From Helianthus annuus (taxonomy: Eukaryota > Streptophyta > Magnoliopsida > Asterales > Asteraceae), in assembly GCF_002127325.2 (NCBI RefSeq), contig NC_035436.2, forward strand, positions 21,185,375 through 21,249,374: DNA of 64,000 nt. The letters run 5' to 3'. The notes below the pieces were generated by a model. The model searched no databases. It was not told where the DNA came from and saw nothing but the letters and a program-made list of their open reading frames with translations. Made by a program: the position numbers and the translations under genes. Below, piece by piece: positions 35,928-47,096 of the stretch; the stretch's first letter is position 1; the number at the start of each line of letters is the position of its first letter.

Positions 35928-36466
35928 TTAAACCTAAAAGTAAGAACGTTTTGTTTACTGTAGCTAATGATGTAAATTAATATATAGTATAATAACTAAA
36001 AAGATAAATATAAACAATTAAACGAATCTAGTATAATCTTACTTACAACAGAGCTATTAATACGGTTTGAAGAGGATGTGATGAGGCTAAACCTTACCTT
36101 CATTTCAAGAGATAGAGAGTTTGCTCTCGCTTAGTCCTCCGACTCTAGAAACCTTTTTTTTCCTTTACGTCTACATATATAGCATAGTAAATTAATCTAG
36201 ATAGCATAACATACAAGAATCCAAACCATGCAAGAGTACTTATAATGAAAGTTAGTAAGACCATGGTCATGGGTGTGGTTTCAGACTCCATTGTAGTGGA
36301 CAATGTCATATCAACATCATATCAAATCTTATTGTCTCCATAGTTTTATAAGATCAATATACACTTCAAATGAAAACAAATACATAAAATACCAAAAAGT
36401 AGATATTTAGTCATCATCGTTGTTAGTAGTCGAAGTGCGTAAATATGTTTTATTAAAATACAAGTA
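35928..36466. other. Intergenic DNA, nothing recognised
   Basis: AT-rich sequence without an open frame of note or a recognised repeat. Confidence 0.5.
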
Positions 36467-36894
36467 TGTAACACCTCGTAAATTCGTGTCGAGTTATATA
36501 ATGACACGTGTCCATACTCTCAAATGAGCCTAATATTGGACGAGAGGGACTATTTTTGTCAAATATTGAAAGTATGAATGTGGAGGGACTAAAGGTGTCA
36601 ACATGCAAATTTTATGCCTCTGAGTGACCCTTTACGGACCGTAAACTTTGGTGCTTACGGACCACAAACATTATTATTTTTTAGTTATAAATGTCGGATA
36701 TGAACTGCAAAGACTTATGTCTTACGGTCCGTAAGGAAGATGAATCTGTGTACGCCAAGGAGGCTTACGGACCGTAAGCCTAAAGGCCATACGGTCCGCA
36801 TACAATTGCCAATGGCCATTTTGTTTGCTGCCCAAGCATCTCTGCAACAATGCCACCTATTCGAAATGATGAGCCTTCTAGCTACTTGTGCCAC
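36467..36894 (+). repeat. Truncated LTR fragment of the E4 type, plus strand
   Basis: Starts TGTAACACCTCG and includes GACACGTGTCC, matching the inverted end of the E4 LTR (near 48985-49029). It carries five TTACGGACCGTAA-type palindromes, also an E4 LTR hallmark. It stops abruptly where the E5 LTR begins, so E5 may have inserted here or the piece was cut by deletion. Confidence 0.65.
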
Positions 36895-37669
36895 TGTCAC
36901 ACCCCAACCGACGACGGAATCATCAGGGCGCGGCACTAGGCGAATCAGATTGCTCAAGAGAATCCATAACAACTATATTGCGACAGTATTTAATGCGTTC
37001 ATTATCTCATACTGATAAACCATACAATCACATAAGGTATCACAGATTTCTTGTCCTCTCGAACAATACAAATCCGACAACATAGATTTTTAGGTGAGTT
37101 TCTAGACTTCCTAGCTTGATTTGATGTAGACTGTGACTAAACCTGCAACATACGTTAAAACGTCAATACAAAAGTATTGGCGAGTATACAGGTTTTGATA
37201 GAGTAGCGTAAAATCGTTAAAAGTGCTGCGAATTACCAAATACATAAACGAGATACCTCAACATACATGCATACAAGACTGATACTACCAGCTAAGTCAC
37301 TCGAGCTGCGATTGCGATTGCTATTCATCCTAACTAGACCCCGTCGGGTGCTATAGTACTATACTGGTTAACGCGGGACCTCGCGAGTATAAGTCCTAAC
37401 ACATATGTAACTAGCATCACGTATAAATATGCATAACAATTATTCGCACGTGATAATAGTTTGATTGAATAATTCGTTTCGATATATTTGATTTAAATAG
37501 GAACGTATGTTACACCCAAAATGCGATAAAAAGGGGTTCGAGTATACTCACAGTCGGTGCTCAGCAAGCAAACACAACTTGGTTGGATTGAAGGGGGAGC
37601 GTCTGAGATTAGCCTGATTCCAGATCAATAGCGTAAGTGTTGCATAGCGCGTTAATTAGTGCAAAGTGT

Positions 37670-38000
37670 CAAAGGATCGGACAGTACTCCGATCGGATGG
37701 CAATTCGATCGAGTGGCCGGTCGATCGGGTGACAATCCGTTGGAACTGATGTGTGATGAGGATTTGTGAAGCGTTTAAGTGTTGAGGATCCAAAAGTCAG
37801 CCGATCAGATGGTCGTTCGATCGGACGGCAATCCGATCGGACGGCAATCCGATCGGACGGCAATCCGTTCGTTGTTCAGATCCTTGAATGTTTGAAAATT
37901 GTTTAAATCTTGACCCCAAGTGCAACCCGACCGGGTTGCAGGTCGATCGGGTGCCAGTCCGATCGGACGACAATCTGATCGGACGGTAACCCGTCCCGCA
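37670..38000 (-). repeat. CGATCGG motif array 1 in E5 LTR
   Basis: Units like CCGATCGGACGGCAAT recur, three of them in perfect tandem near 37820-37865. GTCGATCGGGTG variants lie between. The palindromic core CCGATCGG is GC-rich in an AT-rich LTR. Confidence 0.75.
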
Positions 38001-38669
38001 ATCTTATCGTTTTACATCTTGGCTATTTCGTTAAGTTTTAGCGATTTGATTGAGACGTTACGACTACGAGCTAAACAATGGAACTCCACCAGGTCCGAGT
38101 CACCAGATCAGATGGGAATCACCCTGTCCGATCAGTTAACTGTTCTCGATGGTTATTCGTGTTTAACACGACAAGCCGGTCATCTCGTCGATAGGAACCA
38201 GTTCTCAAACCGACACTTCACTATAGGAAAAGTAGAAGGTCTGTACGAGCTCTGTTGCTACCGGTTTCGAGTGATAAGTTAGGAAAGTTTGAAGAAAAAC
38301 TTAGAAAACTTATATTTGACTTAGATTTAGGTGAGATTTGTGTTTATACATCGTGGAATCTATCAGATCTGGACTGTTCTTGATGAGATGAGGTCGCACT
38401 TCATTGTTCCTAAGAACTCCATGATGACATCACCTTGGAACAGCTCAAATTCGAGGATTTAACGGTGAAAAAGTGAGATTTGATGGTGAAAAAGATGAAG
38501 GAGTTCGTGTTGATCGTCGAAGTACAAGATTTAGGGTGGAAACTTACAAGTATCGCGAGAAATCGGGCGAAAATGGCGAGAAAGCGTCTGGTCGAGAGAG
38601 AGCAGTCACATCAACTGTTGTTGATGTGACAAGTGGGGTATTTATAGGCAAAGGAGGAGAAAGGCGGTG

Positions 38670-38775
38670 CAGTGCATCGGATCAGATGGTTGTCCGATCG
38701 GTTGGCTGTCCGATCGGATGGCTCTCCGATCGGATAGCCATTCGATCGAAGTGCCGTTCGATCAAACGCCTCCGG
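38670..38775 (-). repeat. CGATCGG motif array 2 in E5 LTR
   Basis: Five units of TCCGATCGG or TTCGATCGA lie within about 105 bp, alternating with TGGCTGT/TGGCTCT linkers. This is the same motif as array 1, about 900 bp closer to the U3 end of the LTR. Confidence 0.75.
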
Positions 38776-38958
38776 CGAGCTGAGTTTTGGCGTTCCGTTT
38801 CGATTGTTAAGCGTTGCGATAGTCTGGTTACACATTCTCATCCACATTTTCATATATTTATTATAATTAGCCACGTTGGGTCGTATATACATATCCATAT
38901 TTCAAAGTTGCGATACAATAACCGGGTTTCGTTTCGAATGTGCGATACTTTGCGATGC

Positions 38959-39116
38959 TTCACGGTCATCGAGGAGGGTAGAATAGGTCCTCTCTCAATG
39001 TCGTCGTGAACGTTAATGTGTGTGATGCGATGTGCGTTCTGAGTAATGAGTTGCACTGCGACACATCACGGCTATCAAGGAGGGTAGAAGTGGTCCTCAC
39101 TCGACATCTTCGTGGT
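38959..39116 (-). repeat. Paired hairpin modules in E5 LTR
   Basis: Copy 1 (38959-39010): outer TTCACG/CGTGAA and inner GAGGA/TCCTC. Copy 2 (39065-39116): outer ATCACG/CGTGGT and inner AGGA/TCCT. Both share AGGAGGGTAGAA and GGTCCTC. Outer stem bases differ but still pair, with one wobble. Confidence 0.6.
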
Positions 39117-39284
39117 TGTCAGGAAGTACAATGTGATGTGATAGCGATAAAATATGCGATAATATGCGAAAATATTGCGATATAGCGATGTATGCGATAT
39201 AGTTACATTATGATCCGAATCTTTGGTGCTAGGCTTAACGAGTATAATGAGTAGTAACAACGCACGAACGTGCGGGTTGTTACA

Positions 39285-39312
39285 GTCTCCCCTGCTTTAG
39301 GAAATTTCGTCT
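39285..39312 (-). promoter_or_regulatory. E5 polypurine tract
   Basis: On the minus strand the tract AAAGCAGGGGAGAC directly precedes TGTAACAACCC, the LTR start. The upstream ACGAAATTTCC resembles the tract region of the other chromoviruses here. Confidence 0.75.
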
Positions 39313-39545
39313 CGAAATTAATCCACAAGAAAGGTCGCGAGAGTTGATGCGAATGAGCGTAGCGATTAAAAGTGACGAGATAGCGAGCGATAGATAGAGA
39401 ATTAACGCGTGAGAGCATTGCGAAGGCTAAGCGAGAGCGACAAGTTAAAGCGATTCGTATGGTCAAAGGCGATAACACACATAAGAATGCGATCCCAGAG
39501 CGTTTTAAATTTTCGAAAAGACGATTTAATTAGGAAAAACTTGTT

Positions 39546-39713
39546 TATGAAAATCTTCTCACGGTGCAGTGTTAACTGTATTGATGTCCATACCAGTGCT
39601 ATGAGAAGTGTTTTGGTTAGGTTATGAAAAGATCTAAAAAGTGTCTCAAACTCTTTTACGAAATTTTCTCGCCCCACGGCGTTAACTTGCGTCGATTGTC
39701 ACACCAGTGTTAC
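39546..39713 (-). repeat. E5 hairpin pair with conserved loop
   Basis: Copy a closes with CTTCTCA/TGAGAAG. Copy b closes with ATTTTCT/AGAAAAT. Loops of about 40-45 bases share CACGGYG, GTTAACT, RTYGAT and ACCAGTG. Different stems enclose the same loop. Confidence 0.6.
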
Positions 39714-39830
39714 AAGAAAATCTTGTTTTGTACAAAGGTTTTCGGAAAAAGTTTTATAGGAAAAGTTTTGTAAGAAAAATTTGTTTTCACAAAAGTTTTG
39801 ATAATATCAAAATTTCAATTTAAAGTCGGC

Positions 39831-39960
39831 CCCGCATGGCACTTTCCCACGAAAATTCGACAATATGGCTAAAACACTTATATATAGGAAGTACCAGCGG
39901 CGTATCCACCATGTTTTAGCCATATGGCTTCCGTCCCGTGAGGCGGTGTCATGCGTGTCG
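39831..39960 (-). repeat. E5 stem-loop module I (14-bp stem, 35-base conserved loop)
   Basis: ATATGGCTAAAACA (39863-39876) pairs perfectly with 39912-39925. The loop 39877-39911 is 33/35 identical to 63884-63918, which is enclosed by a different stem. The loop contains CTATATATAAG on the minus strand, a good TATA box. Flanks CATGGCACTTTCCCACGAAA and CCCGTGAGG recur in the other modules. Confidence 0.75.
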
Positions 39961-40257
39961 ACATAGTACCGATAGATTTCGATCCCCTTGGTCCAAGCGA
40001 AAGGTGGTCGGACCAAGTGTAAGAGAAGGATTAGCAAACTGAGCGATGAAGTCGTTTTCGAACTCAGTTTAGCGACACGAGCGAGTGCGAGAAGCGGTAA
40101 GCGGTACGCGATAATTGATGACGCAAACACCAAACACCAAGCGTAGTAAAATGAAGACGGCGGCGATGAGCGACAACCGTCGAGCGATAGGCGACGATCG
40201 ATGCGTTGCAAGCGATAGAGATATGCGATTCGATTGAGTTGGACACACCACAAACAG

Positions 40258-40375
40258 TAACCCCACATGGCCTTTTTCCACGAAAGTCTGCTAATACGGT
40301 TAAAACACCACCATGTTTCAGCCCTATTAGCTTTGTCTCGTGAAGCGAGGTCGTGTGTGCTAACATAACACAGAT
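40258..40375 (-). repeat. E5 stem-loop module II
   Basis: 40291-40307 pairs with 40314-40330 (14 Watson-Crick pairs and one wobble of 17) around loop CCACCA. It shares the CACATGGC, CCACGAAA and CTCGTGAAGCG flanks with module I but lacks the TATA-containing loop. Confidence 0.7.
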
Positions 40376-40575
40376 AACACGAACAGCGATGAGCGATAGC
40401 GATAGGTGATAAGAGTATCGAAGCGATGAGGTAGGCACGAAGTGCGTTTAAGCAAAAAGCGGCGAGTGATTAGCGTTACTCGTCTAGCGATCCACGATAA
40501 GCGATCCACACCAAACGATACCCAGTAAGTGATTAGCGATAGAGCGATACAAACGTAATAAGCGATGCATAACAA

Positions 40576-40580
40576 GTGGT
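40576..40580. other. E6 target-site duplication, left copy (GTGGT)
   Basis: Identical to 63466-63470 directly after the right E6 LTR. This proves that E6 inserted into E5 as a unit. Confidence 0.95.
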
Positions 40581-42129
40581 TGATCGGATTGTCGCGCTCC
40601 GGTCAAAGATAAGATTTATAAGCCCAAATTACCCTTAACAAATAGTTAGTGGTAGTAAGGGGTCGAACCACGAAGAGTATGTGGTTTGCGTATGGATTTG
40701 ATCGAATTATAAAAAGGTGTCACAATTTATGAAGCTTGCTATGATATTCTTGTATTTTTGTTTTGTTGGAAGATGTGAATTTAAACTAAGTGAATTGGTT
40801 TAATTGAATAACAACTACTACTTAACAATTGCAATAAAGATTGATTACTAAACAATAATAAGAAAAAGGATTCACACCCGGTTTCGGTAATTGCCAACCT
40901 AAGGTTTCTACACGTTTTTAGATTCAACTCAATTGCATACGATTAGCGGATTTAGTGTACTGTGACTTAGGTGCCAATAACTATCAACGTCCCGAAGAAC
41001 GGACAAGAATGCACTTTGTAATCAACACAAGTAAAACCTAACTATGATAATGCACAATTACATATAACCATTTCGTAAAGTCATAACTTTTAACATCGTT
41101 CGACAATTTACGAATTCGCAACAAATGTAACACTATTATCAATGGTTTCAAAAATCAAACACAATTTGTCACAAAGTTGAAGCAATAAACAATTCAAAAC
41201 CCTAAATTAAACAACTACCTACGCCGGGGTGAAACCGAGATGATTAGCCGCTCATGGTTGAAGAAGCTTGATCACCGGATGATTGGAACTTGATAAAGAT
41301 CATCTTGAAGCTTGAAGGATGGAGGAATGGTGGATGATTAGGGATTTGGTAAATGATGATGATGATGATGATGGAACGATTAGGGTTTGTGGATGATTGA
41401 TTGGTGAATGATGATTGATGATGATCTTGATGTGATTCGGGTAATGGTGATGATCGATCGAATGGTGATGAATGGTAGGTGGTTCTTGGCTCCAAGAATC
41501 AGGTTCAAACTCTAAACAAAGTGTAACCTCCGAATTGAATGCCCCCCAGCCAATTAGACTCGTTCCCAACACCTAAAGCAATGAAATTCACGTTTCTACA
41601 AACCAGGACACGTCGCCGACGACCTTGACCCCGTCGGCGACGGCCTCTCAAAGTGTGAAAACCGGCCGACGGCCTAAACTGCTGTATACGCGCGAATGGT
41701 GACGACGGGACTTTCTAGAGCCCGTCCGGGACGGCCCTATACCCATCGCCGACGACCTCTAGTTTTTCCTGTTTCGTCCGAAACTGTTTTCTTCATAACT
41801 TCTTTGTTATAGCTCCGTTTTACTCACCGTTTTCGCCCACATACTCGTAATTCGGCGCTCTATCATGCCATCTTCCAATATATTAATTATAAATCCATTA
41901 ACATTCCCAAAACACATCCAGTCTTCGTGATTAACTCGGTTTTGTTCATTTCACATCCCCGGTCGATCCGATTCACATCCCGGTGCTCCGTTTAGCTCCC
42001 GATTAGCTCCTTAAACTCTTTTAGACCTATAAAACACGAATCCCATTAAAAGTAGGCTATTCAAGATTAAAAGCTATGTAAAAACATTAGCTTAAGCACA
42101 AACGATAACCAGTTTTCGACCACGTATCA
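40581..42129 (-). repeat. E6 3' LTR (left copy, 1,549 bp)
   Basis: Runs from TGATCGGATTGTCGCG to CACGTATCA. It contains a GATGATG microsatellite (longer than in the right copy) and a GC palindrome cluster (CGTCGCCGACG, CCGTCGGCGACGG) near 41610-41760. The 41244-41572 minus-strand frames are His/Ser-rich artefacts of the microsatellite. Confidence 0.93.
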
Positions 42130-42150
42130 CATCCCCACACTTGTCTTTTG
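42130..42150 (-). promoter_or_regulatory. E6 polypurine tract
   Basis: On the minus strand AAGTGTGGGGATG directly precedes the 3' LTR start TGATACGTGG. It is similar to the tracts of Athila-type elements. Confidence 0.75.
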
Positions 42151-44178
42151 CTTGCCCTCAAGCAAATCTGTTTTTCACGTTCACGTGGGTCGAACAAAGA
42201 ATACACTCCCCATTTCCGAGACGAAGGTTAAGGTCAATTGTCATACTAAAGTTCAAACTCTTTACAAATTTCAACATATTTAACGGTGAAGTGACTAATC
42301 ACAAAAAATGGTTATCCAAGATTAACCCGCCTGTAAACTAACAAGTCATGCACATCCCTCACAATGTTCTCTCCACTCGGCTTATAAATTAGCTAATGTG
42401 TATAATGTATTAGCACTTCAATCAATTAATCGCTCAAAACCGATTAGAACACGTACCCGCATAGGCTTGCAACTCAATCATTCTCCACCACCGATCACGA
42501 ATACTAAGCACAAATCATAAGGTCTTTGTAAGGGTTGTAACGAGGCTAGGCTAAGGGTAGGGAATAGGATATTTTAAAGTGGCTAAGGTGATGAAAATTT
42601 GATTTTTATTACAAACGCAACTATTCTAAGCTCAAGTAAACTATAAACATCAACTATAGGGCAATGATTTTAGCCTTTTATTTCTCAAACTAAGAACATA
42701 TATTTTTGTTCTTTTCACACAATTTTCTATCTTTTTCATACATTTTCTGATTTTTGATTTTTTTTCATATATGCAAACAAACAATTACAACTATACAAAC
42801 TTCACTCCTATAATCGAATTTCCATCACACAGGTTTAAAAGAAAAAGGTTTTAAGGTTATGGGCTAAAGGGGTAGTCAAACGAAAGGATTAGGCTCAACA
42901 TTGGCTACTAGGGGATAATTTTTGGGTAAGGATATAGAAATGGTGTAAAAGGAAAAGGTTTACCTAATGCCTTAATCATTCTCGTGCTTGTATTCGGTCT
43001 ATGGTCTCGAACGTATCCAAAGTTGCAAGTTCTACAATACGCGACTAATGGTCCACTCAAACAAAAAAACATGTATATGTAAATCTATGATATAAAAGTG
43101 GCTCAAAATCTCACGTATAAGGGTATGATATGTGATATGCATAAATGCTAGTTCCTTAGGCGAATTATTCCCAAATAACCACCCGCTAAATACCCGTTAT
43201 GCTTATTAATTTGAACTTGACCATGACGAAAGACCAAATGGGTTGTGCCATCCCTCGTTGACTTAGTTACTTGTGCTTTTAAGATCGCTTTTGAAACAAG
43301 AAAATTTTGAAAAATTTTTGAAATTTTCCCCCATCCCCACACTTGAGGTAGACATTGTCCTCAATGTATAGTGTTTAAATGAACAGGTCAAAATCGAAAA
43401 CTTTTACTACTCCCCCATCCCCACACTTGAGGTAAACATTGTCCTCAATGTGTAAGAACTAGAGTTTGAAAACGCATAAGGGATGTGACACGGCTAACCT
43501 TCCCAAAATTTCACCCCGAAAAAATAAAGTACAAAATACAATCCACTTATTACTAAACTAAGAATCAAGGTAAAAAGGAAATGCATGCACCTGATTTTTG
43601 TCGCTTAATGCCCATATCTTCTTCTTCTCTTCATAAAAACGGTAGTCTCTCGAACATCATATACCTACAAATTCTAACCCTTGTGTAGAAGCATGCTTCT
43701 CACAACCATTGAAATTTGTTAGGTGGTTAGTTCTATCATTTTTATAAAAGTGTTACCAAATCATGCATTAAATTACCTTGATTTTTGTGGAAAAATAAGT
43801 TACAACAATAACAAGCCTAACTCACTTTCGTAGGAATCACGGTTGCATTTAGCTTATGCAACAAGCCCTTTTAAACCCCCCAATAGCTTGGGAGGACGAG
43901 AGGTCTCGTGAGGGTTATATAGGGAACACACCCACAACGTTCATTTAACTACTAAAACGAAATAACAAAATTGTACAACAACAACAATACTAACTAGACT
44001 ACAGAGAAAACTAAAACGAAATGTGAAATAAAATATACAACAACAATTGACTTACCACCTCATGGTGGTCGAATGGCGTGCTTGCCGTCCACGAGCTCCT
44101 CGAAATCACCCACCCGTGATTCGTACCATTTGTTGCCAAACGGTCCAAACTTCCTCACCTCCTCTTCCTTCTTCTTTT
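42151..44178 (-). other. E6 non-coding 3' internal region
   Basis: No pol or env domain is seen in any frame. Two copies of a block with CATCCCCACACTTGAGGT and CATTGTCCTCAATG lie near 43331-43380 and 43409-43455. Each repeats the polypurine-tract sequence and adds an inverted pair (TTGAGG/CCTCAA). The rest is AT-rich. Confidence 0.75.
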
Positions 44179-45476
44179 CTAGAGGTGACTTTTTTGCCTT
44201 TTTTTCTTCTTGACCGTTTTCTTCTTTGTTTCTCCAAACCTACCAACTATAGCACACACCATTTTGTTTGGATTTATGTCCTTTTCAGGACACTTATCCT
44301 CACCGAGTGGGTTAGTAAAATTTGGAAAGACATTTAAATTTAATTCCCGGTCCCCAAACTTCATGCTTACCGTTCCTGTTGCACAATTTATTATGGCATT
44401 AGCTGTTGCAAGGAACGGTCTACCCAGTATGACTATCGGTTGGGTGTCCTCAACACATCCAGCATAATCTACTACCAAAAAGTCAACTGGGTAGTAGCAA
44501 TCATCTACCTTAACAATCACATCTTCCACCATCCCTCGTGGATGCGTGGGAGTCTGATCGGCCAATACCACGGGAGTATCAAATTTTTTTAATGGACCAA
44601 AATTGTATTGGTCATACAAACTCCCGGGTAAAATGCTCACACAAGCTCCAAGATCGAGGAGCGCCCTCTCGATTTTAAATGTTCCAATTTGAATTGGAAT
44701 AAGAGGGTCTCCCGGATCTTGGGCTTTTTGGGGAAAGGCACTCGATAAAACGACACTCACATGAGATATCAAATCAACCGGTTTGGGTAATTTGTTGTGT
44801 CGTTTTTTGATGCTTAACTCCTTTAAGCATTCCACATGAGCCGAAACCTTTTTAATGTCATCTAGTAACGGTAAATTAATTTTTGCTTGTTTAAAATTTT
44901 CCCACCCCTTGTCCTTCGGTGGGTACCGTTCCTCAACTTGTGATGCATTAATTGGTTTAATTTGATTTAAACAATTTTCACAAAAAGACTTTTTATTCAT
45001 TTTCTCAATTTTAACTTGTGAAATCGTTTCTTGTTCATTTTTATTTTCCGACTCGTCTCTTGTATGTCCCATTACACCATCAACACATTGTGGTGGTGGA
45101 ATGCTTTCAACACTACCACAAACCTCATCATTTGAAAGAAGACTTACCGTGCTAATATGCACATTCCTCACATTGCCCGTGCTTGAACTTTGATGTTTAG
45201 GGTTCACCGTGGTGTCACTTGGAAGCTTTCCCATGCTTCCCCTTATTTGAGCCATTTCCTCCGCGAGTTGGCCCACTTGCTTTGCCAAAGCCTCATGTGC
45301 TTTGTCCCGAATCTCGTTTGTCTTCTTTATCTCCTTAACGTCATTGTGAGATTCTTTTTGCATATTTAACAAAGCATCCATTTTGGCACTCAAATCATCA
45401 CCACCGGTATGATTGTTCGACCCGCTTCCATTACCGCCTTGATTGTTGTAATTCCTTTGGTACCCACCTTGGTAAT
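44179..45476 (-). pseudogene. E6 gag-protease, C-terminal part with aspartic protease
   Basis: Continues the frame that breaks off at 59771 when E4 and one TSD copy are set aside. A coiled-coil-prone stretch comes first (about 45393-45230), then a variable linker, a second conserved block (KDKGWENFKQAKINLPLLDD, near 44930-44870), and the protease with LLDLGACVSILPGS near 44690-44640 and VILGRPFLATANAI near 44430-44390. The D-L-G in place of D-S/T-G is usual in Athila-type proteases. It ends in a Lys-rich tail at 44179. This stretch has no stop of its own; E4 separates it from gag. Confidence 0.85.
45472..45476. other. E4 target-site duplication, left copy (GTAAT)
   Basis: Matches 59766-59770 immediately after the right E4 LTR. 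Confidence 0.95.
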
Positions 45477-47017
45477 TGTCACACCCCTAATTTCCACGTG
45501 TCACCGGTGGGCCCGGTGGGGGAGTATCGTGACGTAGTTGATATCATCATAGTCAAACAACGCGAATTATAATGCACAGCGGAAGCATAAAGATAGATTT
45601 ATTTCAACCAAACAAAGTGTAATATTTAAGTATCACATTGTAGCTGAAATAGATCCACAGGCGGATCAAATTAAAAAGGAGAAAATGTTCAACAGATAAT
45701 GGCATCCAAGCTTGCAAGACTCTAACGATGCTAAGGAGTGGCCAACCTATTACGTGTAGAACCTGCACTTAATCTTTTTGGGGAAAATACGTCAGTTTAC
45801 ACTGGTAAATACAATTTAACTGACTCATTTTGAATACATTTTAAAAATTGATTTGAATGCACAAGGCACAAACTTTTATAATCTTGGGGATAATTAATCA
45901 AATCTAATCTTGTAAAAGAATTACATGTTCGTTATGCGTTCAGTCGCCCGGTTCGTGCCGGGTTTAAAGTTAATTGACACGCCACATAGTATAAATCCGC
46001 GGCGGGAAGCCAACGGTTATACCTTAATAAATATGGACACATTGTCGGGTGTACGCCTACACCCGCGTGTCAAGGTCATGGCCATTTCGTAAAATGATGC
46101 CAAGGATATCCGGGACATGGTCATTAAACTCCCAAAGGCGTAAAACAAACAAAACCAATTTTTAAACGGGTCACATTGATAATACCCAACTACTAATGAG
46201 TAGGGGTTAATTGCCCGACCAAGCGGTATTTTATATACCGTACCCCAAGCCCGTATAAGGGAAAATAAGTTAAAAGTATTTACCTGAGCAAGTAATAACC
46301 ACAACAAGCAAGTGCAAGTATCTTTTACTGGGTCACCTATTCTGGAATGAAGGTTTATAATAACCTATTAGAATCCTAACGGGTCTTTAATATAGCCTAA
46401 GCTTAGACCGGTTAGTCTCGAAGGATAAATACGGTTTAATCGCATGGAAGGCGAAAACCGGAAGGGAATGTGATTTAGACCCAACAAGTTTGGAGACTTG
46501 TATAATATGGGTAAACTAAATACATTCTGGATTTTGAGACAAAGATGATACGGTTTGACCCGTTTCGGCTAATATGCGTAAACTAGTTACATAAGCCGAT
46601 CCGAACGCGAAAGTGCGTAACGGGTAACCATATAAATCATATACAAGTTTCCTGAGATTATATGCACCAAATATGTTGTGATATCAGTAATATATGTCCA
46701 ATTATGTCCCAAATGATTTTAAACTCAAATTACGCCTCATAAGGGCATTTTGGTCATTTTAAAGGGTATAAAGGAGTTGAATTAGCCATCTGAGTTATAT
46801 ATCTGAATAATTCAGTAAATATACTTAGTTTATCATGATATAACAGTATAGTATCAAATATATGTGAATTTTATTAACTATAGCCATCCTATGCACCGAA
46901 AGGGCATTTTGGTAAATTCACATAAGCCTAAAAGGTCAAAACTAGAAATCTGAGTTTCAAACCTTAGTTTACTGTCATAATATAAAATTTTACTGAATAT
47001 ATCAGTGGATATCAACT

Positions 47018-47096
<79 letters not shown>

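Larger units (their letters stand above)
36895..39284 (-). repeat. E5 LTR (2,390 bp)
   Basis: Runs from TGTCACACCCCAACC to GGGTTGTTACA and is followed by a polypurine tract on the minus strand. The second LTR of E5 lies beyond the window. It carries CCGATCGG-type arrays (37670-38000, 38670-38775) and paired hairpin modules (38959-39116). Long open frames here (for example 38473-39009) have no domain and overlap the arrays. Confidence 0.8.
39285..40580 (-). mobile_element. E5 internal region, part 1 (non-coding, GCGAT-rich, hairpin repeats)
   Basis: No retroviral domain is found in any frame. The sequence is full of GCGATAG/GCGATGAG words that create spurious open frames. It holds a pair of hairpin modules (39546-39713) and two larger stem-loop modules (39831-39960, 40258-40375). 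It is interrupted by E6 at 40580 (TSD GTGGT, 40576-40580) and resumes at 63471. With no coding part visible it may be a large non-autonomous derivative, but most of the element lies outside the window. Confidence 0.7.

Noticed and set aside
38473..39009. 178-codon frame in the E5 LTR
   Set aside because: It overlaps the CCGATCGG array and hairpin modules, has no recognisable domain, and runs opposite to the element.
39807..40438. Overlapping minus-strand frames up to 153 codons in E5
   Set aside because: The GCGATAG-type repeats contain few stops; no retroviral motif is present in any of them.
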